From the NCBI RefSeq assembly GCF_005768555.2, contig NZ_VCHX02000183.1, positions 1 to 52,211 on the forward strand: 52,211 nt of DNA. The letters run 5' to 3'. How positions within the stretch are numbered: position 1 is the stretch's first letter; each line of letters begins with the position of its first letter. This document shows, piece after piece, positions 1 through 8,184 of this stretch. A program made the translations under genes and the position numbers. Under the pieces are notes generated by a model. That model made no database searches. It was not told the DNA's origin and saw only the letters and a program-made list of their open reading frames with translations. The stretch comes from Streptomyces sporangiiformans (GTDB lineage: Bacteria > Actinomycetota > Actinomycetes > Streptomycetales > Streptomycetaceae).

Positions 1-41
1 CACCGCGTCCGTCGCGGTGGCGCCCCGGTCGGGACCGGCGG

Positions 42-665
42 TCAGAGTAGCCAGCGGTGGCGGCTGACGAACGGCAGTCGCGCCCACGCCTTGCCCAGCC
101 CCCAGGTGGCGCCGGCGCCCGCGGCCGCCAGCGCGATGAGGACGACGGCGTAGATGAGGTGGTAGTCGGCGAACGGATTGGTGGACATGCTCGCCGAGCC
201 GTCGGAAAGGTGCTTGGCCGGAGGCCACTCCGCGATCCACATCAGCGCCATCATCGCGGTGCCGGCGACGGCGGCGAGCCGCAACCCGATGCCCGCGACC
301 AGAGCGAGGCCGATACCGAGCAGGCCGAGCATGAACAGCCAGTCGGCCCAGGCCTCCCCGGCCCAGCCGTGGAAGGTCGACTCCATCGGTCCGACGGCGA
401 CACCGCTGAGGAAGCCCTTGGTCGGCGAGCCGCCGTCGATCCAGCCCCTGCCGGACGGGGTGGCGTAGCCGAAGCCGAAGGTCTTGTCCAGGAACGCCCA
501 CAGGAAGACGAATCCGGTCAGCAGACGCAGGCCGGCGAAGACATACGCGGTGGCCGCCGTAGTCGAGGCGGTCACGGCGTCGCCGGGTGCCTGAGCGGCA
601 CGGGCCCCGCGCAGCGACCGGAAGTGGAACCCTGCGTGCCGGTGGGGGTGCTCGTGAACCGCCAT
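42..665 (-). CDS. DoxX-family membrane protein
   Basis: An integral membrane protein of about 207 residues with a histidine-rich N-terminus (HEHPHRH) and four hydrophobic segments, near residues 45-62, 105-125, 130-145 and 170-186. The arrangement fits the DoxX / thiosulfate:quinone oxidoreductase small-subunit superfamily, whose actinobacterial members are mostly uncharacterised. I chose the second ATG (665), because the GGAAGGG ribosome site lies about 9 bp upstream of it and is too close to the ATG at 674. Two GGGNC-N4-GNCCC boxes lie about 95 and 116 bp upstream, so it is probably part of the hypoxia regulon seen through the window. Substrate and role cannot be read from the sequence. Confidence 0.75.
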   Translation of the reverse strand: MAVHEHPHRHAGFHFRSLRGARAAQAPGDAVTASTTAATAYVFAGLRLLTGFVFLWAFLDKTFGFGYATPSGRGWIDGGSPTKGFLSGVAVGPMESTFHGWAGEAWADWLFMLGLLGIGLALVAGIGLRLAAVAGTAMMALMWIAEWPPAKHLSDGSASMSTNPFADYHLIYAVVLIALAAAGAGATWGLGKAWARLPFVSRHRWLL

Positions 666-753
666 CTCACTCATCCCTTCCAGAGGGCTCTGTACGGAAC
701 CTCGGTGGCTCCGTCACGCCTTCACTGTCCCGCTCTTCCAGGGGAGCTCCGAT

Positions 754-788
754 GGGCCCCAGGACCCGGACCTGGGGCCGAACGTCCC
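754..788. promoter_or_regulatory. Tandem DosR/OsdR-like boxes upstream of the DoxX gene
   Basis: GGGCCCCAGGACCC (754-767) and GGGCCGAACGTCCC (775-788) have centres 21 bp apart. Both fit GGGNC-N4-GNCCC, the half-site pattern that recurs in front of many genes here. Their position 95-116 bp upstream of the start suits an activator. Assignment to a DosR-type regulator is inferred. Confidence 0.6.
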
Positions 789-900
789 TGGTTACCGACA
801 GGTCCCGTCGGGCCAGACCCACACCAGCCTCGTACGAGAAGCCCTCGGCGGCCTCCCCCAGAGGAGTGCTCCGCCGGCCGCGATCCGGTCCCTGTTCTCC

Positions 901-1752
901 TCAGACACGCGAACCGTTGGCCTGTCCGGCCGGGACGATGAGGACAGGGCAGTGGGAGTGATGCAGCAGGGTGTGGGTGACCAGCCCCAGGTGCACCCCG
1001 TGCCGATCAGGGTTGCGGTGTGCGGCGATGACGACGACGTCGGCCTCGCGGGTGGCTTCCAGCAGTGCCTGCGCCGGCCCGGTACGAACCGTGCGGGTCG
1101 CAACGCCGACCTGCGGATACCGCTCCTCCAGCTCGGCCAGGGTGAAGCGGGGCACCGCCTCCTCGCTCAGGGTGCGTCGGGCGTCCTCCTGCCGGCCCGG
1201 GCTCGTCGCGGGCACCAGGGACGGCAGTTCGGGGGTGACATGCCTCTGTGCCCAAGCGTGCAGGACGTTCAGCCGCGCACCACGACGCTCCGCATCCGCG
1301 AAGGCGAACGCCGCCGCGTCGGCATCGGCGTCGCTCGCGATGCCGAGCAGCACCGTGCCGAACCCCCGGGACGGCTGGTCGCCCCGTACGACGAGCAAAG
1401 GACTGCGGGTTCGGGCGCAAAGGCGCAGACTCACCGAACCGAAAAGCCTGCCGGTCAGGCCTCCGAACCCGCGGGTTCCGACCACGGTGAGATCGGCGTC
1501 CTGCCCTTCGCGCAGCAGCGCGTGCGCTGCGCCTCCCTCGACGGCCGCAGCCACGACCGGCACACCGGGACGCCGAGCGCGCACCCGCGAGGCGGCCGAG
1601 GCCAGGACGGGCCCGGCCTCGTCCCGGTCGGGCACGGCGTACACGATCCGCAGCGCGGCGCCGCGGCGCTCCGCCTCTTCTGCGGCTCGGTCCAGCGCCC
1701 AGGTGGCGGCAAGGGATCCGTCGACTCCGACGGTCACATGACGAGTAGTCAT
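901..1752 (-). CDS. Universal stress protein, tandem UspA domains
   Basis: A 283-residue protein made of two Usp domains. The first (about 1-140) opens with VTVGVDGS and carries a complete nucleotide-binding signature, VGTRGFGGLTGRLFGSVS, near residues 90-108. The second (about 150-283) has the weaker IAAHRNPDRHGVHLG loop typical of the C-terminal domain in streptomycete tandem Usps. Such proteins bind ATP and are induced in hypoxia or stationary phase; Rv2623 in M. tuberculosis is a DosR-regulon example. It follows pflA by 45 bp on the same strand and is probably read from the pflB promoter. It is one of four tandem Usps in the window. Confidence 0.9.
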   Translation of the reverse strand: MTTRHVTVGVDGSLAATWALDRAAEEAERRGAALRIVYAVPDRDEAGPVLASAASRVRARRPGVPVVAAAVEGGAAHALLREGQDADLTVVGTRGFGGLTGRLFGSVSLRLCARTRSPLLVVRGDQPSRGFGTVLLGIASDADADAAAFAFADAERRGARLNVLHAWAQRHVTPELPSLVPATSPGRQEDARRTLSEEAVPRFTLAELEERYPQVGVATRTVRTGPAQALLEATREADVVVIAAHRNPDRHGVHLGLVTHTLLHHSHCPVLIVPAGQANGSRV

Positions 1753-1797
1753 CTCTTCTTCGCTCCTCTGCTCTGTTGTTCCTTGGCCGACCCGATG

Positions 1798-2550
1798 TCA
1801 AAGCGCCCGCAGGCCCTGCTCCCGGAACTGCTCGCGCACCCGCTCGGTGAGCTCCGGGTCCGGGGCGGGGGTGTCGCGCAGCGGGAAGGGAATCCCGAGG
1901 GCGTCGTACTTGTGGGCGCCGAGCTTGTGGAACGGCAGGACGTCCACGCGGTCGACGCTGCCGAGGCCGGCGGCGAAGCGGGCGAGGCCGTCGACGGCCT
2001 CCGGGTCGTCGGTCCAGCCCGGAACCAGGACATAGCGGATCCACATCGGGATGCCGAGCCGATCCAGGCGCGTGGCGAAGTTCAGCGTCGGCGTGAGTTC
2101 ACCGCCAGTCAGCTTCCGGTACGTGTTGACCTCGAAGGACTTGATGTCCAGGAGCACCAGGTCTGTGTCGGCGAGGAGTTCGTCGGTGGCGCGGATGCCC
2201 AGGAAGCCGGAGGTGTCGAGCGCCGTGTGCAGTCCGGCCTCCTTGCAGCGGCGCAGGACCGCGGCCGTGAAAGTGGGCTGGAGCAGCGCCTCGCCGCCTG
2301 TGAGGGTCACCCCTCCCCCGGCCACGGTGACGAAGCCCCGATACTTCTCGATCTCCGCCATCACCTCATCGACGGTGACTTCCCGCCCGTCGCGCATGTG
2401 CCAGGTGTCCGGGTTGGCGCAGTACAGGCAGCGCAGCGGGCAACCGCTGACGAAAAGCACGAACCGGGTCCCGGGACCGTCCACACCGGTGGACAGGTCC
2501 CAGGAGTGGATCCGGCCGGCCGTCAGGGCCTTCAGCACGGCCTCCGTCAT
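1798..2550 (-). CDS. pflA: Pyruvate formate-lyase activating enzyme (radical SAM)
   Basis: A 250-residue radical SAM enzyme that installs the glycyl radical on PflB. The [4Fe-4S] motif is CPLRCLYC (Cys37, 41 and 44 from this start), followed by ANPDTWHMRDG, characteristic of PFL activases, and a GGGVTLTGGE stretch that matches the SAM-binding GGE motif. The start is uncertain. A GTG at 2565 overlaps the pflB stop (GTGA), but the ATG at 2550 has GGAGG 5 bp upstream, so I prefer it. The first 10 codons contain a near-perfect 15-bp repeat (GTGACGGAGGCTGTC / ATGACGGAGGCCGTG). It is translationally coupled to pflB and needs strictly anoxic conditions and an electron donor such as flavodoxin. Confidence 0.93.
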   Translation of the reverse strand: MTEAVLKALTAGRIHSWDLSTGVDGPGTRFVLFVSGCPLRCLYCANPDTWHMRDGREVTVDEVMAEIEKYRGFVTVAGGGVTLTGGEALLQPTFTAAVLRRCKEAGLHTALDTSGFLGIRATDELLADTDLVLLDIKSFEVNTYRKLTGGELTPTLNFATRLDRLGIPMWIRYVLVPGWTDDPEAVDGLARFAAGLGSVDRVDVLPFHKLGAHKYDALGIPFPLRDTPAPDPELTERVREQFREQGLRAL

Positions 2551-2561
2551 GACAGCCTCCG

Positions 2562-4820
2562 TCACAGCGATCCATGGAAGGTGCGGCTGATCACGTCGAG
2601 CTGCTGCTCACGGGTCAGGCGGACGAAGTTGACGGCGTACCCGGAGACCCGGATCGTCAACTCCGGGTACTTCTCCGGGTGTTCCATCGCGTCCTCCAGC
2701 ACGGCCCGGTTCAGCACGTTGACGTTCATGTGGAAGCCACCGGAGGCCATGTACGCGTCGACGATGCCCACCAAGTGACCCGCACGCTCCTCGGGGAAGT
2801 GCCCCAGACCCTCCGGTGTGATCGTGGTCGTCAGCGAGATGCCGTCGCGGGCCTGCTCGTACGGCAGCTTGGCGACCGACAGCGCTGAGGCGGCCACTCC
2901 GTGCCGGTCGCGGCCGTTCATCGGGTTGGCACCGGGCGCGAAGGGCTGGCCGGCTCGGCGGCCGTCGGGGGTGTTGCCGGTGTGCTTGCCGTAGACCACG
3001 TTCGAGGTGATGGTCAGCACCGACTGAGTGTGCTCGGCGTCCCGGTAGGTGGGGTGCTTGCGTACCTTCGCCATGAACGATTCCACCAGGTCGACGGCGA
3101 GCATGTCGGCTCGATCGTCGTTGTTCCCGTACGCCGGGAACTCGCCCTCCGTCTTGAAGTCGACGGCCAGTCCGGTCGCGTCCCGGATGACCTTCACCCG
3201 CGCGTACTTCACGGCTGACAGACTGTCCGCGGCGACCGACAGCCCCGCGATGCCGCACGCCATGAAGCGGTGCACGGGGTGATCGTGCAGGGCCATCTCG
3301 ATGCGCTCGTAGGCGTACTTGTCGTGCATGTAGTGGATGACGTTGAGCGTGTTGACGTACGTCTCGGCCAGCCAGTCCAGCGTGCGGTCGTACGCCGCGA
3401 GAAGCTCCTCGTAGTCCAGGTACTCGCCCACCAGAGGGGCCGTCTGCGGGGTGATCTGGTCGCCGGTCATCTCGTCGCGGCCGCCGTTGACCGCGTACAG
3501 CAGCGCCTTGGCGAGGTTGACCCGGGCGCCGAAGAACTGCATCTGCTTCCCCACCGCCATCGCGGAGACGCAGCAGGCGATCGCGGTGTCGTCGCCGGTG
3601 CGCGGCCGCATCAGGTCGTCGGACTCGTACTGCACGGCGCTCGTGTCGATGGAGACCTGCGCGCAGAACTCCTTGAAACCTGCCGGCAGTCGGGGCGACC
3701 ACAGGACGGTCAGGTTCGGCTCGGGCGCCGGCCCCAGGTTGTACAGGGTCTGCAGGAAGCGGAAGGACGTGCGGGTGACCAGCGGTCGGCCGTCGGTGCC
3801 GATACCACCGATGGACTCGGTCACCCAGGTCGGGTCGCCGGAGAAGAGGGCGTCGTACTCGGGGGTGCGCAGGAACCGTACGATCCGCAGCTTGATCACG
3901 AAATCGTCGACGAGCTCCTGGGCGCGGGTCTCGTCGATGATGCCCTCGGCCAGATCGCGCTGCAGGTAGACGTCGAGGAAGGTGGAGGTGCGGCCCAGCG
4001 ACATCGCGGCGCCGTTCTGTTCCTTCACGGCGGCGAGGTAGCCGAGGTACAGCCACTGCACGGCCTCGTGCGCGGTGGCGGCGGGCCGGGAGACGTCGCG
4101 GCCGTAGCTCGCCGCCATCCGCGTCAGCTCGCCCAACGCCCGTACCTGCTCGGCGAGTTCCTCACGCTCGCGGATGGCATCGGGGGTGGAGGGCCGCGCG
4201 TCCAGGAGGGCGCGTTCGGCGCGCTTGGCCGCGATGAGCCGGTCCGTGCCGTACAGCGCCACCCGACGGTAGTCGCCGATGATCCGGCCGCGGCCGTACG
4301 CGTCGGGCAGCCCGGTGATGATGCCTGCCTTGCGGGCGGCGCGCATCTCGGCGGTGTAGGCGTCGAAGACGCCGTCGTTGTGGGTCTTGCGGTAGGTGCC
4401 GAAGACCTTCGTCACGAACGGGTCGGGCTCGTAGCCGTACGCCCTGAGTCCGTTCTCCACCATCCGCAGGCCGCCGTTGGGCATGATGGCGCGCTTGAGC
4501 GGGGCGTCGGTCTGCAGGCCGACGATCAGTTCCCGTTCGGGGTCGATGTAGCCGGGCGCGTGCGAGGTGATCGTCGATGGGATCGCGGTGTCGACGTCGA
4601 GGACGCCCTTCGCTCGCTCCTCCGGGAACAGCGCGCTGACCTTCTCCCACACGGCGAGGGTGCGGTCCGTGGGACCGGTCAGGAATGTCGCGTCGCCTTC
4701 GTACGGCGTGTAGTTGGCCTGGATGAAGTCGCGTACGTCGATGCGGTCGCGCCAGAGTGTCCCGGCGAAGCCGCTCCATGCCTCGGCCCTTCGGTTGCCA
4801 GCTGTCACCGTTGCGGTCAT
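2562..4820 (-). CDS. pflB: Formate C-acetyltransferase (pyruvate formate-lyase)
   Basis: A 752-residue cytosolic enzyme (E. coli PflB is 760) that cleaves pyruvate with CoA into acetyl-CoA and formate by a glycyl-radical mechanism. The adjacent catalytic cysteines are in IACCVSAM (Cys416-Cys417), and the radical-bearing glycine is Gly727 in RVSGYAVNF near the C-terminus. All essential residues are intact; the only visible change near the cysteines is VSAM for the usual VSPM. It is the first gene of pflB-pflA-usp. A GGGCCGTTCGGTCCC palindrome lies about 128 bp upstream of the start. The enzyme is destroyed by oxygen when active, so its presence in an aerobic mycelial genus points to use in hypoxia only. 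Confidence 0.96.
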   Translation of the reverse strand: MTATVTAGNRRAEAWSGFAGTLWRDRIDVRDFIQANYTPYEGDATFLTGPTDRTLAVWEKVSALFPEERAKGVLDVDTAIPSTITSHAPGYIDPERELIVGLQTDAPLKRAIMPNGGLRMVENGLRAYGYEPDPFVTKVFGTYRKTHNDGVFDAYTAEMRAARKAGIITGLPDAYGRGRIIGDYRRVALYGTDRLIAAKRAERALLDARPSTPDAIREREELAEQVRALGELTRMAASYGRDVSRPAATAHEAVQWLYLGYLAAVKEQNGAAMSLGRTSTFLDVYLQRDLAEGIIDETRAQELVDDFVIKLRIVRFLRTPEYDALFSGDPTWVTESIGGIGTDGRPLVTRTSFRFLQTLYNLGPAPEPNLTVLWSPRLPAGFKEFCAQVSIDTSAVQYESDDLMRPRTGDDTAIACCVSAMAVGKQMQFFGARVNLAKALLYAVNGGRDEMTGDQITPQTAPLVGEYLDYEELLAAYDRTLDWLAETYVNTLNVIHYMHDKYAYERIEMALHDHPVHRFMACGIAGLSVAADSLSAVKYARVKVIRDATGLAVDFKTEGEFPAYGNNDDRADMLAVDLVESFMAKVRKHPTYRDAEHTQSVLTITSNVVYGKHTGNTPDGRRAGQPFAPGANPMNGRDRHGVAASALSVAKLPYEQARDGISLTTTITPEGLGHFPEERAGHLVGIVDAYMASGGFHMNVNVLNRAVLEDAMEHPEKYPELTIRVSGYAVNFVRLTREQQLDVISRTFHGSL

Positions 4821-4940
4821 CGCCGGTCTCTCCCTCTCTCAGCGCATGAACATCTGCGTTCTTGATGCTCGTCGTCTGCCATGGCCCACGAGGAGGGCCT
4901 GTCGGAGCACCCGGAGGCCGCCACCCGTCCCTCCCGCTCC

Positions 4941-4955
4941 GGGCCGTTCGGTCCC
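4941..4955. promoter_or_regulatory. DosR/OsdR-like box upstream of pflB
   Basis: GGGCCGTTCGGTCCC is a near-perfect palindrome centred about 128 bp upstream of the pflB start. A weaker partner, GGGCCGGGTCGTGCC (4959-4973), lies 18 bp away. The site sits inside the tail of the decayed carbamate kinase reading frame, which argues that this stretch now works as promoter DNA. Confidence 0.6.
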
Positions 4956-4964
4956 GTCGGGCCG

Positions 4965-5135
4965 GGTCGTGCCTACCTCCGGCGGGACTTGGGGAACGTC
5001 GTGGTGGACGATCTCGTACGCCCCGTCGAGGGCGCCGATCGCGGCCAGGCCGCCCGTGCGTTCCACGAACCGGGCGGCGGCCTCGGCCTTGGGCCCCATA
5101 GAGCCGTCCGGGAAGCCTCCGTGGCGCAGGTCGGC
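4965..5135 (-). pseudogene. arcC: Carbamate kinase C-terminal remnant
   Basis: About 57 codons match the end of ArcC carbamate kinases: GGFPDGSMGPKAEAAARFVE, then RTGGLAAIGALDGAYEIV and a VGTT ending. In intact enzymes the [G]SMGPKVEAA segment follows the ATP-binding domain of a protein of about 310 residues. Everything N-terminal to it is missing, and the upstream sequence runs straight into the end of a small membrane-protein gene. Carbamate kinase makes ATP from carbamoyl phosphate in anaerobic arginine catabolism, so this would once have fitted the neighbouring pflBA. The open frame continues to 4839, but that tail shows no homology and overlaps the pflB operator. Confidence 0.65.
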
Positions 5136-5205
5136 GGGGTGGCGTCCAGCCGCGCCAGTGGCCGGGCAGCGCGCTGCGCACAGTCCCGACGATCTCGTCG
5201 TCGGC

Positions 5206-5406
5206 TCAGTGACGGACCAGAGTCCGGTCGGGTCGGTGGGACACCTCGACGGTCCGCGGGCCCGCCGACCGATGACGCATGCCGCGCCGTCGCGCCCGCA
5301 GCACCAGCGCGTCGAGCGCGGCGCTGAGCACGAAGGTGACCGCGGTGGATATCCCCAGGAGGACGGCGAACAGCCTCCAGAACTCCGGGGTCAGTGACGT
5401 ACCCAC
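5206..5406 (-). CDS. Small single-pass membrane protein
   Basis: A 66-residue protein, MGTSLTPEFWRLFAVLLG followed by a hydrophobic segment to about residue 30 and a very basic cytosolic stretch (RARRRGMRHR). I chose the GTG at 5406 because GGAAGGGG lies 7 bp upstream; an in-frame ATG at 5445 has no ribosome site. It diverges from the cyclic-nucleotide-binding-domain gene and shares the intergenic region with its palindromic box. No function is known to me. Confidence 0.6.
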   Translation of the reverse strand: MGTSLTPEFWRLFAVLLGISTAVTFVLSAALDALVLRARRRGMRHRSAGPRTVEVSHRPDRTLVRH

Positions 5407-5474
5407 GATCGACACCCCTTCCGTCGGGTTGTTTCCCGTCCTCATCAAATCTCCGGGGCCCGTTCCGGCGCAGG

Positions 5475-5488
5475 GTGCCGAACGGCTC
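5475..5488. promoter_or_regulatory. Degenerate DosR/OsdR-like box in a divergent promoter region
   Basis: GTGCCGAACGGCTC keeps the dyad of the GGGCCGAACGGCCC boxes but has symmetric substitutions at the outer positions. It lies about 75 bp from the small membrane-protein start and 119 bp from the start at 5600. A weaker GGGGCCCGTTCCGGCG lies 18 bp away. It is less certain than the other sites. Confidence 0.4.
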
Positions 5489-5599
5489 TTACGTGGTACC
5501 GGGAGGCCCGGTCTTCGGGCCGGGTGGCCCATGGTCCGCGCCAGGGCACAGGGCGACGCTGAACGTGACAGATTCGTACGCCCATACCGGAGGCATGTC

Positions 5600-6064
5600 A
5601 TGAACGCTCCCTCCACGCCCAGCATGCTCCGGGCGCTGCCCGCCCAGCACCGGCAGCGGCTGATGCGCACCGCCCGAGAGGTGTCGTTCCCCCAGGGCAC
5701 CCGCCTCTTCGAGGAAGGGTGCCGCGCCGACCGGTTCTGGATCATCCGTACCGGCACCGTCGCCCTCGACATGCGTGTGCCCGGTCAACGCGCAGCCGTC
5801 ATCGAGACCCTCGGACACAACGAACTCATCGGCTGGTCCTGGCTGTTCGCCCCGCACAGCTGGCACCTGGGCGCGGAGGCAACCAGCCCGGTGCGCGCCT
5901 ACGAGTTCGACGCCACCGCCGTCCGCTCGATGTGCCAGGACGACCCCGCGCTCGGCATGGCCGTCGCCCAGTGGGTCGGCGACATCCTCGCCCACCGCCT
6001 GCGCTCGGCCCGCACACGGCTCCTGGACCTGTACGCCCCTTACGGCAGCGGCAGCCTCCTGTGA
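5600..6064 (+). CDS. Cyclic-nucleotide-binding-domain protein without a DNA-binding domain
   Basis: A 154-residue protein that is essentially one Crp/Fnr-type effector domain: a beta-roll with GTRLFEEGCRADRFWIIRTG, then IETLGHNELIGWSWLF in the phosphate-binding-cassette position, and a C-terminal helix. There is no winged-helix domain, so it cannot act as a standard Crp/Fnr regulator. A ligand-responsive partner of another protein is more likely, and its neighbour is a CBS-BON protein 42 bp downstream. The start is fixed by GGAGG 6 bp upstream. The overlapping ATG-TCA-TGA in front is a dead-end start. Confidence 0.8.
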   Translation: MNAPSTPSMLRALPAQHRQRLMRTAREVSFPQGTRLFEEGCRADRFWIIRTGTVALDMRVPGQRAAVIETLGHNELIGWSWLFAPHSWHLGAEATSPVRAYEFDATAVRSMCQDDPALGMAVAQWVGDILAHRLRSARTRLLDLYAPYGSGSLL

Positions 6065-6105
6065 CCACCCCACGGACTGAAACGACAACAACCTGGGAGG
6101 CACCG

Positions 6106-6810
6106 ATGCACGGCACCCCGCACATCGTCAGCGACGTGATGACCCACACCGTCGCCGCCATCGGGCGCGGCGCCACCTTCAAGGAGATCGTGCGGATGAT
6201 GCACGACTGGAAGGTCAGCGCCCTGCCCGTCCTGGAGGGCGAGGGCCGCGTCGTCGGGGTCGTCTCCGAGGCCGACCTGCTGCCCAAGGAGGAGTTCCGC
6301 GACAGCGACCCCGACCGGCACACTCAGCTGCGGCGCCTGGCCGACCTCGCGAAGGCCGGCGCGGTGACCGCCGGGGAGCTGATGACCTCTCCGGCCCTCA
6401 CCGTCCGCGCGGACGCGACGCTCTCCCATGCCGCGCGGACGCTGGCTCACGCCAAGGTCAAACGGCTTCCGGTAGTCGACGAACTGGGCATGCTGCAGGG
6501 GATCGTCAGCCGTGCCGACCTGCTCAAGGTATTCCTGCGTGACGACGAGGAGATCGCCGAGGAGGTTCGCCGGGAAGTGGTGTCGTATCTCTTCCCCGCG
6601 CCGACGTCGGCCGTACGCGTGGCGGTGCGAGACGGAGTCGTGAAGCTCGGCGGCCGCGTCCGGGACACATCCCTGGTCCCTGTGGCCGCACGTCTGGTAC
6701 GAGCCGTCGAGGGCGTCGTGGACGTCGAGTTCGACCTCTCCGGAAACGGCCGCTCCCCCGAGTCGACCAGTGCCCCAACGGGTCACAACGAGAACGCCGC
6801 GTCGTCATGA
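6106..6810 (+). CDS. CBS-domain pair plus BON-domain protein
   Basis: A 234-residue protein. A tandem CBS pair covers residues about 8-155 (VSDVMTHTVAAIGRGATFKE; later ELMTSPALTVRADATLSHAA), each repeat ending in the usual (V/I)GVVSEADLL / QGIVSRADLLKVFLR helix. A BON domain follows at about 160-215 (VRVAVRDGVVKLGGRVRD). CBS pairs bind adenine nucleotides; Hrp1 (Rv2626c) is the DosR-regulon relative. GGGAGG precedes the ATG by 5 bp. It is co-directional with the cyclic-nucleotide-domain gene and probably co-transcribed. The C-terminal 20 residues are low-complexity and probably disordered. Confidence 0.9.
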   Translation: MHGTPHIVSDVMTHTVAAIGRGATFKEIVRMMHDWKVSALPVLEGEGRVVGVVSEADLLPKEEFRDSDPDRHTQLRRLADLAKAGAVTAGELMTSPALTVRADATLSHAARTLAHAKVKRLPVVDELGMLQGIVSRADLLKVFLRDDEEIAEEVRREVVSYLFPAPTSAVRVAVRDGVVKLGGRVRDTSLVPVAARLVRAVEGVVDVEFDLSGNGRSPESTSAPTGHNENAASS

Positions 6811-6987
6811 CCCACCACGGATGAACGAGCGTCAGCAGATCGCGTCGCGGACCGACTAGGCCCCACTCGTGGCCCAAGCTCGGCGGCTCGCCTCTCATTC
6901 CGCGGACGGATCGCGTTCCCAACGGCCCGGCACACCGGACTGCCGGATGCACCTGACCTGTCGCCACGCCCCCCCAACGCTCGCACC

Positions 6988-8001
6988 TCAGGCCGGCTCG
7001 GGTCGGACCAGGGTGTTGTCGCCGGTGCGGCCGGCGAAGTAGTCCTCGACATTGCGGACGGTGGTCTCGGCGATCTGCTCCACGGCGTCCCGGGTGAAGT
7101 ACGCCTGGTGCGAGGTGACCAGCACGTTGTTGAACGTCATCAGCCGGGCAAGCCGTTCGTCGGTCATCACCTCCAGCGACTTGTCAAGGAAGAACAGCCC
7201 GGCCTCCTCCTCGTACACATCCAGACCGACACCGCTCAGCCGCCCCGCGCGCAGGGTTTCCAGCAAAGCGTCGGTGTCGACCAGACCGCCGCGGCTGGAG
7301 TTGACCAGGATCGCGTCGTCCTTCATCAGTGCCAGCGCTTCGGCGTCAACCAGGTGGTGGGTGTTCGGCAGCAGCGGCACATGCAGACTCACAAGGTCCG
7401 CCTCGCCGAACAGCCGCTCGGGTGCGACGTACTCCATGCCGAGGGCCAGGCAGTCGGGGTTCTCGGTGATGTCCCAGCCCAGCAGTCGCATGCCGAAGCC
7501 GTGGGCGATCCGGGCGAACGCGGTCCCGATCTTGCCGGTGCCCACCACCCCAGCCGTCCGGCCGTGCAGGTCGCGGCCCATCAACCCGTCGAGCCGGAAG
7601 TCGAACTCCCGCGTGCGGTGCGCGGCCCGGACGATCCGGCGGTCGACGGCGAGCGCGAGCGCCCAGGCGAACTCGGCGACCGAATACGGGGAGTAGTACG
7701 ACACCCGGGCCACCGTCAGCCCCAGCTCCTGGGCCACCGTGAGGTCGATGTTGTTGAAGCCGGTGGCCCGTTGGGCGATCATCCGCGTGCCACCCTGGGC
7801 CAGCGAGCGCAGCACCTCGGCGTCCAGCGTGTCGTTGACACTGCAGAGCACGACCTCGTGGCTGTCGGCGGTCGGTGCGGTGTCCCGGTTCAGGAACAGC
7901 CCCAAGCAGCGCAGCTCATGACCGCTTCCGAACGCCCGATCGAACGCCTCTCGCAGCAGCGGTTCCTCGTCCGCCTGGACGCCGTACGCGACGATCTCCA
8001 C
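6988..8001 (-). CDS. ldhA: D-lactate dehydrogenase, D-isomer-specific 2-hydroxyacid family
   Basis: A 337-residue NAD-dependent dehydrogenase that most likely reduces pyruvate to D-lactate. It has the NAD-binding loop GVVGTGKIGTAFARIAHG, and the catalytic Arg (VNSSRGGLVD), Glu (GLDVYEEE) and His (VLVTSHQAYFT) in family order. The SYYSPYSVAEFA substrate-loop region also fits D-LDH rather than phosphoglycerate dehydrogenase. I chose the GTG at 8001 because GGAGG lies 7 bp upstream; the ATG at 8016 overlaps that ribosome site. It would regenerate NAD+ beside pyruvate formate-lyase. It is convergent with the CBS-BON gene and 183 bp downstream of the flavodoxin gene. Confidence 0.88.
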   Translation of the reverse strand: MEIVAYGVQADEEPLLREAFDRAFGSGHELRCLGLFLNRDTAPTADSHEVVLCSVNDTLDAEVLRSLAQGGTRMIAQRATGFNNIDLTVAQELGLTVARVSYYSPYSVAEFAWALALAVDRRIVRAAHRTREFDFRLDGLMGRDLHGRTAGVVGTGKIGTAFARIAHGFGMRLLGWDITENPDCLALGMEYVAPERLFGEADLVSLHVPLLPNTHHLVDAEALALMKDDAILVNSSRGGLVDTDALLETLRAGRLSGVGLDVYEEEAGLFFLDKSLEVMTDERLARLMTFNNVLVTSHQAYFTRDAVEQIAETTVRNVEDYFAGRTGDNTLVRPEPA

Positions 8002-8184
8002 GTGCTTTCCTCCCATGGGGACGGGTGCTCATCTCTCCACCGTAGGACCACGCCGATGAAGCGACAGGCACGACGAGACGGGTCCGGCCGCTAGCCCCTC
8101 TGGAGCACACCAGGCCTCGAAGGGAGCGCTCGCCCAAGGCAGTGCAAGCTTGCTTCGATCGTGAGAAGTGCCCCTGCGGGTGGA

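Noticed and set aside
8079..8098. GGGTCCGGCCGCTAGCCCC in the same ldhA upstream region
   Set aside because: The spacing between arms is about nine bases instead of four or five, so it does not fit the box.
8122..8135. GGGAGCGCTCGCCC palindrome upstream of ldhA
   Set aside because: It has the outer GGG/CCC arms but lacks the C and G at the fifth positions that all accepted boxes share, and no close partner copy was convincing. It may be a weak site.
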